Shown here: piece by piece, positions 26,746 to 32,475 of the stretch
How positions within the stretch are numbered: position 1 is the stretch's first letter
Layout of the letters: each line of letters opens with the position of its first letter
Source of the DNA: a virus
Strand: one strand, 5' to 3'
IMG/VR virus record: IMGVR_UViG_3300020428_000038
Span: 1-36,622 of that record
Length of the DNA stretch: 36,622 nt
The notes under the pieces: model-generated
Told to the model about the DNA's origin: nothing
What the model saw: only the letters and a program-made list of their open reading frames with translations
Databases searched by the model: none
Position numbers and translations under genes: made by a program

Positions 26746-26900
26746 TTATTCTTAACCACTTTAATTTCTTCATTTCTAAGTTCATCATCAGGGTAATGGG
26801 TAAAATACGCTCTTAAAAACTCTAATTTGTATTTTAAATCATGTTCACTGACTTCTGACATGATTTCTTTGTCGCCTATAAAGACGTTATAGGTATTCAT
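26742..26900 (-). CDS. Small hypothetical protein between the two oxygenases
   Basis: The protein has 52 residues (MNTYNVFIGDKEIMSEVSEH...NEEIKVVKNK). It overlaps the downstream oxygenase start by ATGA and overlaps the upstream small gene by 14 nt, so it sits inside a tightly coupled run. It looks like a strand followed by a helix. The function is not recognised. Confidence 0.75.
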   Translation of the reverse strand: MNTYNVFIGDKEIMSEVSEHDLKYKLEFLRAYFTHYPDDELRNEEIKVVKNK

Positions 26901-27057
26901 CTTCCCAAACCGCCATCATATCCTCTAGATCTTTCCTTATGTTCGGATGGTACATAAGGTGATTGTCGTTTTCGAGTCTGTATTGAATTGATTCATAGAT
27001 TAATTCCAACTCGCTTACGTCCAGATCAATATTCATCTGCGAGTAACCATATTTCAT
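26887..27057 (-). CDS. Small acidic hypothetical protein between the two oxygenases
   Basis: The protein has 56 residues (MKYGYSQMNIDLDVSELELIYESI...DLEDMMAVWEDEYL). It starts 13 nt after the stop of oxygenase copy 2. The stretch VSELELIYESIQYRL looks helical, and the end is strongly acidic. The function is not recognised. Confidence 0.75.
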   Translation of the reverse strand: MKYGYSQMNIDLDVSELELIYESIQYRLENDNHLMYHPNIRKDLEDMMAVWEDEYL

Positions 27058-27070
27058 TCTATCTATAAAT

Positions 27071-27733
27071 TTAAATTTCTTTAGTACTAGGATTAATTAA
27101 CGCATGAGTACTATGAGAGTTTAATACAATATCTCCAGCAAGAGAAATACGATAGTCTTTTGTTGTATAATGTGGATACACAATATGATTCATATCACTT
27201 GGAAATAACATCATTCTACCTTCCGCACCTTTACTAAGAACATAGTTCTTTTTTTGTATTTGGCCACAAGTATCTGGGTATACAATAACGAAATCACCTG
27301 CTTCTGGTCTGAACCCTTGTGATGCAGCACGTTCTACTTCTTGATCAAATGGAATAGTTAACCATACTACAAAGGTAAAAATCCCTTGATGATCGTGTAT
27401 ACTTTGATACTCACCTTCATTAGATGCACGACCCCAGAACCTACTAAACGATAGGTCGTGATAGTGAGTAGTTTTAAGTTTAAACGGAGTTCCATACTCG
27501 TCAAAGTACTTTTGTGCCGCAGGCATTAAACAATTATCTTGAAAATATAAATCATCATCATTCATAGAGAATTGTTTATCTTCATCGTCTATACTAAGGA
27601 GTTTCCTACCATCCCATTCAGCGTTAGGTGTATACTTATGGACAAGTTTCCACAGGTAATCTACTTCTTCCTTTTCTAATTCACATTGCATAACACCGTA
27701 GTTAGGCAAGTCTTCTATATCACAACTCTTCAT
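27071..27733 (-). CDS. 2OG-Fe(II) oxygenase family protein, copy 2
   Basis: The protein has 220 residues. It shows QSIHDHQGIFTFVVWLTIP (110-128) and MMLFPSDMNHIVYPHYT (174-190) followed by R195-I-S-L-A-G-D-I. The predicted centre is H113-x-H115 and H183, with R195 for 2-oxoglutarate. It shares with copy 1 the HYHDLSFSRFW/HIHDLTFQKFW block and the PEAGDF block, so the pair arose by duplication. Two small genes separate the copies. Its ATG overlaps the stop of the 176-residue gene (ATGA). Substrate unknown. Confidence 0.85.
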   Translation of the reverse strand: MKSCDIEDLPNYGVMQCELEKEEVDYLWKLVHKYTPNAEWDGRKLLSIDDEDKQFSMNDDDLYFQDNCLMPAAQKYFDEYGTPFKLKTTHYHDLSFSRFWGRASNEGEYQSIHDHQGIFTFVVWLTIPFDQEVERAASQGFRPEAGDFVIVYPDTCGQIQKKNYVLSKGAEGRMMLFPSDMNHIVYPHYTTKDYRISLAGDIVLNSHSTHALINPSTKEI

Positions 27734-28260
27734 TCTAACTTCTCCCTATACTTAGCACGGCCAGTAACTACCTTCTCCATTTGTTCTTCACTATAATGGC
27801 CAATATAATAACCTTGTTTCTCTAATTGTTTAGATGCATTGTCTAAGTCAGTAATCCTTTGTATCATTACTATAGTATACATTCCATCTATCTTAGTTAA
27901 TAACCATATATCTTTTCTCTGTTCATTCAGAAACGTGTTGAGTCCGTCAACGCCGCCGCTCATTTGATCAGGATTTATATGACTTTCATTAGATTTAGCA
28001 ACAACTAATACTATATCATGTTTATTAATATCAAAACTGTCACATTCCCTGCTAACAACTTCCCAAAAGTCATATGCACAATAGTAATCATAGACTTTAA
28101 CGAATTTTATTCTACCTTCATCCCATGCCTTCTTTGCGAAGGGACAACGAGGGCCAGTATACTCAGGTAAGTCTTGCCTCGTATGATCTTCGTCGGTCTC
28201 CTGCAACCAATTAATCCAATCATTCGTAAAGTCTTCAAGATGATCTAAGACATGTGCCAT
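27730..28260 (-). CDS. Conserved hypothetical protein, 176 residues
   Basis: The sequence includes GPRCPFAKKAWDEGRIKFVKV (Cys39-Pro-Phe), then a possible Cys61, the strand HDIVLVVAKS (81-90), and a C-terminal TIVMIQRITD strand with a helix (LDNASKQLEKQGYYIG). This suggests a small alpha/beta protein. I do not recognise the family with confidence. It is coupled on both sides: TAATG with the gene before it and ATGA with the oxygenase after it. That context points to a shared role with the oxygenase, but this is inference. Confidence 0.85.
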   Translation of the reverse strand: MAHVLDHLEDFTNDWINWLQETDEDHTRQDLPEYTGPRCPFAKKAWDEGRIKFVKVYDYYCAYDFWEVVSRECDSFDINKHDIVLVVAKSNESHINPDQMSGGVDGLNTFLNEQRKDIWLLTKIDGMYTIVMIQRITDLDNASKQLEKQGYYIGHYSEEQMEKVVTGRAKYREKLE

Positions 28261-28427
28261 TAAAAACTAGCCTCTTCGTACCGTTCTAATTCTTTTTCAT
28301 TGACTTCACTATAAGTAATATCATCCCAATAAGAATGATATAGTCTGCCCCATATTACTTTAAACTCATCTTCATCTAGGTTTTTAAACAGACAACGATC
28401 CTTTAAGTAGATATGGTAGGTTTTCAT
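28260..28427 (-). CDS. Small conserved cyanophage-type protein (MKTYHIYLKDRCLF)
   Basis: The protein has 55 residues from the ATG at 28427. I chose this start because it overlaps the upstream stop as ATGA and has GAGG 5 nt before it; a TTG 30 nt upstream is the alternative. The sequence includes RCLFKNLDEDEFKVIWGRL and then an acidic helix. Other short genes here start in the same way (MNTYNVFIGDK, MKTYHIYLKD). Function unknown. Confidence 0.83.
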   Translation of the reverse strand: MKTYHIYLKDRCLFKNLDEDEFKVIWGRLYHSYWDDITYSEVNEKELERYEEASF

Positions 28428-28780
28428 TTTTTCCTCATAGGTACTTCTATTTGCCAAGAACCTCCGTCTAGAGTAATCATGTCGAAGTTCTTCTTAAACT
28501 CTTTCTCTCGTGCCTTCTTTTCTTTCTCCATTGTTATCTCAATGGTTTCAATACTTCTTTCACCGTAGTTGGGCTTATTAGGATTAGGTTCATCCATATA
28601 CTCTAGGATTAAATCATCAATCATGCCATATAAGGTATCCCACGTTACTCGAATACGTGCATCAATAGCCACTTCATCTATATCATCCTCAGTCATTTCT
28701 AACTTAAGGACTCCTGCTCTGATTGCAACTAACTCATTCAAGTTAAATTCAATCTTTATATCATTATACATTGCTGACAT
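28424..28780 (-). CDS. Hypothetical protein with FNLNELV helix, paralogue of the upstream gene
   Basis: The protein has 118 residues. The N-terminal part (IKIEFNLNELVAIRAGVLKLEMTEDDIDEVA, residues 7-38) resembles the upstream 74-residue protein (YEIRINLNELIEQEM...LTEEQIDHIA), which suggests tandem duplication. The C-terminal half is Lys/Glu-rich (TMEKEKKAREKEFKKNFD) and may be a coiled coil. The start overlaps the preceding stop by 1 nt (TAATG). Function unknown. Confidence 0.85.
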   Translation of the reverse strand: MSAMYNDIKIEFNLNELVAIRAGVLKLEMTEDDIDEVAIDARIRVTWDTLYGMIDDLILEYMDEPNPNKPNYGERSIETIEITMEKEKKAREKEFKKNFDMITLDGGSWQIEVPMRKK

Positions 28781-29004
28781 TAGGGCATCTCCACATGATA
28801 CTGTTCACAAAACCGAGCTATCTCATCATGAACTTGTTTGTATATAGGACTAAGATCAAGATCAGACCTAAGTGCATGTGCTATATGATCTATCTGTTCC
28901 TCAGTTAAACAATGACTAGGATGTAGTGCATCACATACATGCATCTCTTGTTCGATTAACTCATTTAAGTTAATACGAATCTCGTAATCTCTGTAGACTG
29001 GCAT
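28780..29004 (-). CDS. Small hypothetical protein with INLNELI helix
   Basis: The protein has 74 residues (MPVYRDYEIRINLNELIEQEM...SPIYKQVHDEIARFCEQYHVEMP). It is mostly helical by appearance, with two Cys and several His. GGAG lies 3 nt before the ATG. It is the short paralogue of the following 118-residue gene. Function unknown. Confidence 0.83.
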   Translation of the reverse strand: MPVYRDYEIRINLNELIEQEMHVCDALHPSHCLTEEQIDHIAHALRSDLDLSPIYKQVHDEIARFCEQYHVEMP

Positions 29005-29016
29005 ATTCTCCGTTGG

Positions 29017-29187
29017 TTATGGTTCTAGTATATCACATAATGTGCCTTCTGTCATCAGCCTATGTCTCTTTCCAGTAGACCGAGCCCTAGACTGTGCAGT
29101 TCTAAATGCATCTCTCTCATTATGTTTTGTTTGGAAATGTTTCCATGCCCCAAACTGATCCTGCCATTCTATTTCATACTTGGGCAT
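29017..29187 (-). CDS. Small basic conserved cyanophage-type protein
   Basis: The protein has 56 residues (MPKYEIEWQDQFGAWKHFQT...RTAQSRARSTGKRHRLMTEGTL). I recall very similar hypothetical proteins in T4-like cyanophages. It is basic, unlike most neighbours. It is the first gene of the run that ends at 26077. The start codon is followed at once by CCC AAG, and no ribosome site is evident. A candidate promoter at 29342 would give a leader of about 150 nt. Confidence 0.83.
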   Translation of the reverse strand: MPKYEIEWQDQFGAWKHFQTKHNERDAFRTAQSRARSTGKRHRLMTEGTLCDILEP

Positions 29188-29341
29188 TTTTTTATATCTG
29201 AAAAAATATTTAATTACTAATAATATATAGCTCTCGCTTTCGGTTCGTTGTAGGTTAGGGACTTAAGCGCTTTTATAACCCGCCATCGCCCATCAGGGAG
29301 CAACATAACAACATCAATCAGACTGCGAGTTTGCTACATTT

Positions 29342-29367
29342 AGTATACCATGATTGCCTCTCTTAAG
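29342..29367 (-). promoter_or_regulatory. Putative middle-type promoter (CTTAAGA-N13-TATACT)
   Basis: TATACT at 29342-29347 on the minus strand is preceded by 13 nt and then CTTAAGA. The same layout with TTTAAGG-N13-TATAAT occurs at 30093. Transcription would read the operon starting at 29187. The boxes lie inside repeat unit A. Confidence 0.45.
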
Positions 29368-29399
29368 GCAAGCAAACTGTTTCGCATGAGTTTGCTACA

Positions 29400-29408
29400 T
29401 TTTCCACA
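29400..29408 (+). other. DnaA-box-like 9-mer TTTTCCACA (box 1)
   Basis: This is an exact TTTTCCACA inside repeat unit B. As I recall, this is the cyanobacterial form of the DnaA box (E. coli: TTATCCACA). It is one of five exact copies between 29400 and 30443. Confidence 0.55.
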
Positions 29409-29442
29409 GCATGATTGCCTACCCTTAAGTTGCTCAAACATG

Positions 29443-29468
29443 AAAAAGGGTTAGTGTTACCTAACCCC
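29443..29468 (-). terminator. Intrinsic terminator
   Basis: On the minus strand a perfect 7-bp stem, GGGTTAG with CTAACCC, has a 6-nt loop and is followed by five T. It lies 12 nt after the stop of the 64-residue gene. Confidence 0.85.
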
Positions 29469-29479
29469 TGTAATTCTGT

Positions 29480-29674
29480 TTAGATAAGTGTAGCAGACTT
29501 AGAGTTAATCTTACCTCGGTTTGTGTTAGTTCTGATGCCTTTAGTTTGTGATAACCAGAGATCAGATTTGCGAGGGTTTCTAACAGGAAGTCGTACATAT
29601 TTGATCTTGTTTTGTGTATCCAAGATCTCCAAATCTAGTCTGGATAGTTTGCTCAAATCGGTTGGTAATTGCAT
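29480..29674 (-). CDS. Small basic conserved cyanophage-type protein
   Basis: The protein has 64 residues (MQLPTDLSKLSRLDLEILDT...SDLWLSQTKGIRTNTNRGK). It is basic and Ser/Thr/Asn-rich towards the end. I vaguely recall relatives in other cyanophages. It has no ribosome site; a DnaA-type box overlaps its start codon. Its upstream leader resembles that of the gene at 31658-31873. A terminator follows its stop. Function unknown. Confidence 0.75.
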   Translation of the reverse strand: MQLPTDLSKLSRLDLEILDTQNKIKYVRLPVRNPRKSDLWLSQTKGIRTNTNRGKINSKSATLI

Positions 29675-29703
29675 GTGGAAAAGTAATAACGAACTGTGGA
29701 AAA
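29674..29703 (-). other. Two direct DnaA-box-like 9-mers (boxes 2 and 3)
   Basis: TTTTCCACA occurs on the minus strand at 29674-29682 and 29695-29703, 21 bp (about two helical turns) apart in the same direction. The first shares its last A with the ATG of the 64-residue gene, so binding here would also affect that gene. Confidence 0.55.
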
Positions 29704-29719
29704 GTGTAAGGACGATTGC

Positions 29720-30070
29720 TTAAACAACCTCAAGACGATTGCCGTGGTCTAATAGTATCATACCATCAGAGAATGACTCTGTTTGGTTATACATTGAGAC
29801 GAACCAATTCCAGTTCTTTTGAAATACTTTTGCACCGTACATTACTTCACTAAGTAAAGCATTTAAACGACTTTTTGTCGTTACTGTTTCATAACCACAG
29901 GAGTCTAATTTGACTGCCTTAGTGTTATGATCTACAGTGGCAATTTGATGACCATGTAGCGAAATAGTGGAACAATTAGTGGAGTCGTTGTAGCAAACTG
30001 ATGTGTTTGATTTGCTCCAATTAGTGCGGTTAATTACTGCACTGTTCATTGCTCTTTCGATTTTACGCAT
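29720..30070 (-). CDS. Conserved phage hypothetical protein (TTKSRLNALL family)
   Basis: The protein has 116 residues. Recognisable blocks are NRTNWSKSNTSVCYN (14-28), ISLHGHQIATVDHN (36-49) and TTKSRLNALLSEVMYG (64-79). I recall this set (N-W, a Val/Leu-HG strand, TTKSRLN) in many tailed-phage proteins of unknown function. The start follows a -10 TATAAT by 22 nt, with no ribosome site. It is likely a beta-rich small protein. Confidence 0.85.
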   Translation of the reverse strand: MRKIERAMNSAVINRTNWSKSNTSVCYNDSTNCSTISLHGHQIATVDHNTKAVKLDSCGYETVTTKSRLNALLSEVMYGAKVFQKNWNWFVSMYNQTESFSDGMILLDHGNRLEVV

Positions 30071-30092
30071 TTGGTCTGATTTGTATTACTCT

Positions 30093-30118
30093 ATTATAAT
30101 AAATCATTACCCCTTAAA
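30093..30118 (-). promoter_or_regulatory. Putative middle-type promoter (TTTAAGG-N13-TATAAT)
   Basis: TATAAT at 30093-30098 on the minus strand has TTTAAGG exactly 13 nt upstream and no -35 hexamer at normal distance. The predicted transcript starts about 15 nt before the ATG at 30070. T4 MotA boxes lie 12-13 bp before the -10, but the box sequence differs. Confidence 0.55.
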
Positions 30119-30190
30119 TATCAACCACTCTTGGTCCACTTTGTCCACTGTCACACCTTAAGTATTACTAACTGTTCACTCCTTAAGTAT
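30112..30190. repeat. Three CCTTAA(G/A)TAT direct repeats
   Basis: CCTTAAATAT is at 30112, and CCTTAAGTAT at 30156 and 30181. The last two sit in a longer match (CAC, two bases, CCTTAAGTAT) 25 bp apart. They lie directly upstream of the promoter at 30093, so they may be operator or activator sites. Confidence 0.6.
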
Positions 30191-30410
30191 AACATTGTTT
30201 GCGAGTATTTGCAAGACATTTGAGCAACTTAGTGGGAATATTGCCTTATGTGGGGATATAACGACTTTCTTGCCTTTCGAGGGAATTCGTGTTATAATGC
30301 GCCCCAAGATACCTATAATTTGCTACCTTTATTCAACGTTAATTACAAAAGAGATAGAGCACACTACTATGTTTTTTTAACCCTTTTTAAATATAACTTA
30401 AATACATTAC

Positions 30411-30443
30411 TTTTCCACATAAACTAACAATAACTGTGGAAAA
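30411..30443. other. Inverted pair of DnaA-box-like 9-mers (boxes 4 and 5)
   Basis: TTTTCCACA at 30411-30419 and its reverse complement at 30435-30443 form a perfect inverted repeat with a 15-nt centre. About 40 nt of AT-rich DNA adjoins it on the left. GCTACATTTAGT follows 5 nt after the right box. Confidence 0.6.
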
Positions 30444-30521
30444 CTATGCTACATTTAGTGGAATAAGTACCCCTTACTAAGTGTTAGTTTATAAGAGGCA
30501 ATCACTATTCACATATACATT

Positions 30522-30758
30522 TTAGTAACCCTTATTGTCTCTCTGTAGATAACATATTTTCTCATACAGTTGTTTACACATAGAGTAAATATTACCACTC
30601 TCTTCGTTAACATTCACATCATCATACTTTGCAAGACTTTCTAACACTAATAGTTTAAGGATTGCAAGTTCTTCGTTGTTAAACTCTGAGGCAATTAGTC
30701 GTTCTAGGTTATACTTATCGTCAGATAAGTTTGACTCTTGGTTTGCTCTATGGGTCAT
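30522..30758 (-). CDS. Small hypothetical helical protein
   Basis: The protein has 78 residues from the ATG at 30758 (MTHRANQESNLSDDKYNLERL). I chose this start because AGGA lies 5 nt before it; a TTG 15 nt upstream is possible. EELAILKLLVLESLAKY looks like an amphipathic helix. It overlaps the preceding gene by 11 nt. Function unknown. Confidence 0.78.
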   Translation of the reverse strand: MTHRANQESNLSDDKYNLERLIASEFNNEELAILKLLVLESLAKYDDVNVNEESGNIYSMCKQLYEKICYLQRDNKGY

Positions 30759-30894
30759 ACGATTCCTGTTCAATTTCTAATACATAACCATCATAAGTTT
30801 CCTCACTAAAGTTATCATCAGGATCACTTAATCTCTTGATGAAAGTATCAGTATCTTCTTTGATGTTTATGTCCTTATGTGTTAACTTATCCAT
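30748..30894 (-). CDS. Small acidic hypothetical protein
   Basis: The protein has 48 residues (MDKLTHKDINIKEDTDTFIK...YVLEIEQESYDP). It is strongly acidic. The preceding stop overlaps its ATG (TGATG), and GGAGG lies 8 nt upstream. The next gene starts inside its last codons. Function unknown. Confidence 0.75.
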   Translation of the reverse strand: MDKLTHKDINIKEDTDTFIKRLSDPDDNFSEETYDGYVLEIEQESYDP

Positions 30895-31109
30895 CACGAT
30901 TGCCTCCGTTGTTTCTTACTACGTGTGGCAATCTGTCCCAAGTTCTCTACATATACCTCTTTAACTCTCTCATTTAAGTTATCATCTAACTCAAGTAATT
31001 CCCTCCAGTTCCATTCACTTGGGGGAGTACAGTTAGTATCATTTACCGTGAAATCTAAAGTAACCCTATAACGAGTAACTTGCTTCGTTGATTGTGTTAG
31101 CGAGGACAT
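30894..31109 (-). CDS. Small conserved cyanophage-type protein (RYRVTLDFTV)
   Basis: The protein has 71 residues. TRYRVTLDFTVNDTNCTPPSEWNWRELLELD, then VKEVYVENL, resemble a family I recall from many T4-like cyanophages (VTLDF-x-V, a W-x-x-LF-x-L segment, then Y-V-E-x-L). The Lys/Arg-rich end is RSKKQRRQS. A strong sigma-70 promoter lies upstream. No ribosome site is evident. Confidence 0.82.
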   Translation of the reverse strand: MSSLTQSTKQVTRYRVTLDFTVNDTNCTPPSEWNWRELLELDDNLNERVKEVYVENLGQIATRSKKQRRQS

Positions 31110-31136
31110 AAGATTGAGGGGAGAAGTTGATAGTTT

Positions 31137-31164
31137 ATTCTAACAGATTATCTCTAATTGTCAA
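31137..31164 (-). promoter_or_regulatory. Strong sigma-70-type promoter
   Basis: The minus strand has a perfect TTGACA, a 16-nt spacer, then TAGAAT with an extended TG one base before it. It drives the run starting at 31109, with a leader of about 20 nt. It is the most host-like promoter in the window and so is a good early-promoter candidate. Confidence 0.8.
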
Positions 31165-31386
31165 CTCTTAGTTCATCAATATTACGTTTCGTTAATGTTA
31201 TTTAGTGGGGAACTTGTGTCAGTTCATGTATATTTACATTAGTGGCGATTAGAGGTGTTAAGTATAAAAAAATCTGCGGCGTTTGACTCGGAGTGACTAT
31301 TAGTAATGAGAGACGAATAAAGACGAGTAAATGTCAATTAGTCTCAAGGATTAGTAAACACTCATTAATAACGTCAGGGGACGATC
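31165..31386. other. Gene-free spacer of about 220 nt
   Basis: Stops fill all frames. It is rich in ATTAG and TTAGT words and has a short direct repeat, AGACGARTAA twice (near 31312-31332). On the minus strand a run of seven T follows CGCCGCAGA, but no good stem precedes it. I assign no function. Confidence 0.5.
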
Positions 31387-31629
31387 TTAGGTAGTCTGAG
31401 TAATAAATTGTCTCGGTCTTTTCGTGTTGATAGTAACAGCGAAATTGTGATTATCTAGTCTATTTTGTATATCTTCATCCCATTCTTTAATATCAATCAC
31501 TTCTTTAATTATGGTTTGTTCGTTGTTAGTTATGACCTTTAATATCTTATCTTCGATATCATATCCATACCAATTCTTTGTTGGATAGTAGTCAACAACT
31601 GTTTTGAGATTAGGTGATGTTAATTGCAT
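31387..31629 (-). CDS. Small hypothetical protein
   Basis: The protein has 80 residues from the ATG at 31629 (MQLTSPNLKTVVDYYPTKNWYGYDIEDK). An ATG 36 nt upstream would add a hydrophobic dozen residues and overlap the previous gene; I prefer the internal start because MQL/MQS starts recur in this region. The middle looks like strands followed by an acidic helix. The end is basic (TKRPRQF). Function unknown. Confidence 0.72.
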   Translation of the reverse strand: MQLTSPNLKTVVDYYPTKNWYGYDIEDKILKVITNNEQTIIKEVIDIKEWDEDIQNRLDNHNFAVTINTKRPRQFITQTT

Positions 31630-31657
31630 AATAAAAAGGGAAATTAGGTGGATTAAG

Positions 31658-31873
31658 TTAAGCATACATTTCTAAATCTTCCATGACTCGGTGTAGCGCA
31701 CTAAGACAATCTACAATATCAACTTTATAATCAGTGTGTTCAATTACATTGTAGAACTTTGTATATAACCTGTAAAAGTCATCACCATTAGTTACACTTC
31801 GATCCTCCATTTCAAATGGTAGATCATTAAGAACTGTTTGAAGTTCTTTAACACTTAGTTTGGTTGATTGCAT
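31658..31873 (-). CDS. Small hypothetical helical protein
   Basis: The protein has 71 residues (MQSTKLSVKELQTVLNDLPFE...VDCLSALHRVMEDLEMYA). It is two or three acidic helices by appearance. It has no ribosome site. Its leader shares ATCGTCCTT and the TTATTA-to-ATGCAAT segment with the gene at 29480-29674. Function unknown. Confidence 0.77.
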   Translation of the reverse strand: MQSTKLSVKELQTVLNDLPFEMEDRSVTNGDDFYRLYTKFYNVIEHTDYKVDIVDCLSALHRVMEDLEMYA

Positions 31874-31902
31874 GTGAAAAATGATAATAAAGGACGATTA
31901 AT

Positions 31903-31938
31903 AAAAAAAGATATGTATCATTTACTGACACATATCTT
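31903..31938 (-). terminator. Intrinsic terminator containing a stop codon
   Basis: On the minus strand AAGATATGT pairs with ACATATCTT (9 bp), followed by a T tract of seven. The last codons and stop of the 54-residue gene lie in the left arm and loop, so translation runs into the terminator. Confidence 0.8.
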
Positions 31939-32086
31939 CAAATCTTTGTTGAGCAATAGACCCGACATATTCTTCGAGGATTGCTACATCTTGAGACTGT
32001 AATTGTTTGAAATTGGGTGTTACTAACTCCTCCCAAGTTTCATCAAATAAAGTTTCAAGAATTGATTCATTTTGAATGACTGACAT
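31922..32086 (-). CDS. Small acidic hypothetical protein
   Basis: The protein has 54 residues (MSVIQNESILETLFDETWEELV...SIAQQRFEDMCQ). It is acidic and helical. GAGG lies 8 nt before the ATG. It is monocistronic, with one of the four palindrome-type promoters upstream and a terminator over its stop. Function unknown. Confidence 0.8.
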   Translation of the reverse strand: MSVIQNESILETLFDETWEELVTPNFKQLQSQDVAILEEYVGSIAQQRFEDMCQ

Positions 32087-32111
32087 AGACTTAACCTCAT
32101 TTGATATATTA

Positions 32112-32169
32112 ATAATAACACTTTTTAAGGTGTTATGGGTGAAATAGTGGACAGTTTGTGAACTGTCAC
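32112..32169 (-). promoter_or_regulatory. Composite palindrome promoter, copy 1
   Basis: The minus strand reads a palindrome GACAGT-N6-ACTGTC (32150-32167), then TGTCCAC-N8-CCAT, a 17-nt spacer, and TATTAT with an extended TG. The palindrome begins right after the stop codon at 32170. It drives the 54-residue gene at 32086. Confidence 0.75.
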
Positions 32170-32475
32170 TTAATTATACTTTGTTAACTCACTTTCTGAT
32201 ATATTGTTAAGCATATCACGATAAGTTTCATCATCAAATGTTAACTCTATCTCTTCTTTTAGTTCGATTTGATTATACTTATCAAAGTCATCTTGTAGAG
32301 TCTGATAGATAAATTGTTCCATTGATTCGAGATCCATGCTATCAATAATTGCATCACAATAACTGTTCTTAAGTATCTGTAACTCAGGGGAACTTAATGT
32401 CCTATGTGTTACAATCACTTTTGCATCTAACTCACTATTTGTAGCATTGGGATTGGCAATTTGACTGTAATTCAT
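32170..32475 (-). CDS. Small acidic hypothetical protein, 101 residues
   Basis: It starts at the ATG at 32475, which overlaps the previous stop as ATGA; an ATG 45 nt upstream would overlap that gene much more. The sequence includes LDAKVIVTHRTLSSPELQIL and an acidic C-terminal half (IELKEEIELTFDDETYRDML). It is last in a run of three overlapping genes, followed by a composite palindrome. Function unknown. Confidence 0.8.
   Translation of the reverse strand: MNYSQIANPNATNSELDAKVIVTHRTLSSPELQILKNSYCDAIIDSMDLESMEQFIYQTLQDDFDKYNQIELKEEIELTFDDETYRDMLNNISESELTKYN

Larger units (their letters stand above)
29327..29439. repeat. Two tandem 61-bp repeat units
   Basis: Unit A (from 29327) and unit B (from 29388) share GAGTTTGCTACATTT, then CATGATTGCCT, then CTTAAG and CAAAC. 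Between the first two blocks unit A has AGTATAC and unit B has TCCACAG, which makes a TTTTCCACA box. Unit A also contains nested inverted repeats: AGTTTGCT with AGCAAACT, and TTGCCT with AGGCAA. Confidence 0.85.
29188..29442. other. Gene-free spacer with leader, tandem repeats and one DnaA-type box
   Basis: I find no coding frame here. From right to left on the minus strand it holds two 61-bp repeat units, one TTTTCCACA box, a promoter-like TATACT, and then an AT-rich leader of about 150 nt. In the leader, GGTTA and TAACC could pair around a central AAGCGCTT palindrome. I see no tRNA. Confidence 0.6.
30071..30521. other. 450-nt gene-free spacer: promoter, short repeats, inverted DnaA-type boxes, AT-rich DNA
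   Basis: I find no convincing gene. The right part has CCTTAA-type repeats and a -10 for the 116-residue gene. Around 30366-30410 the DNA is very AT-rich (runs of T and A). It is followed at once by the inverted pair of TTTTCCACA boxes and a third GCTACATTTAGT element. AT-rich DNA beside DnaA boxes is the layout of an unwinding element in an origin, but this is inference. Confidence 0.6.

Noticed and set aside
29227-29310. GC-richer patch that might be a tRNA or small RNA
   Set aside because: It contains GGTTCG but no acceptor, D or anticodon arm can be folded by eye.
30130-30155. GTGACAGT-like half of the composite palindrome
   Set aside because: Only one half-site matches, and it is about 4 nt out of register with the -10 at 30093.
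30195-30380. Plus-strand open frame of 61 codons in the long spacer
   Set aside because: It is on the opposite strand to all other genes, has no ribosome site, and its composition looks accidental in AT-rich DNA.
31240-31300. Run of seven T after CGCCGCAGA on the minus strand as a terminator
   Set aside because: No stem of useful length precedes it.
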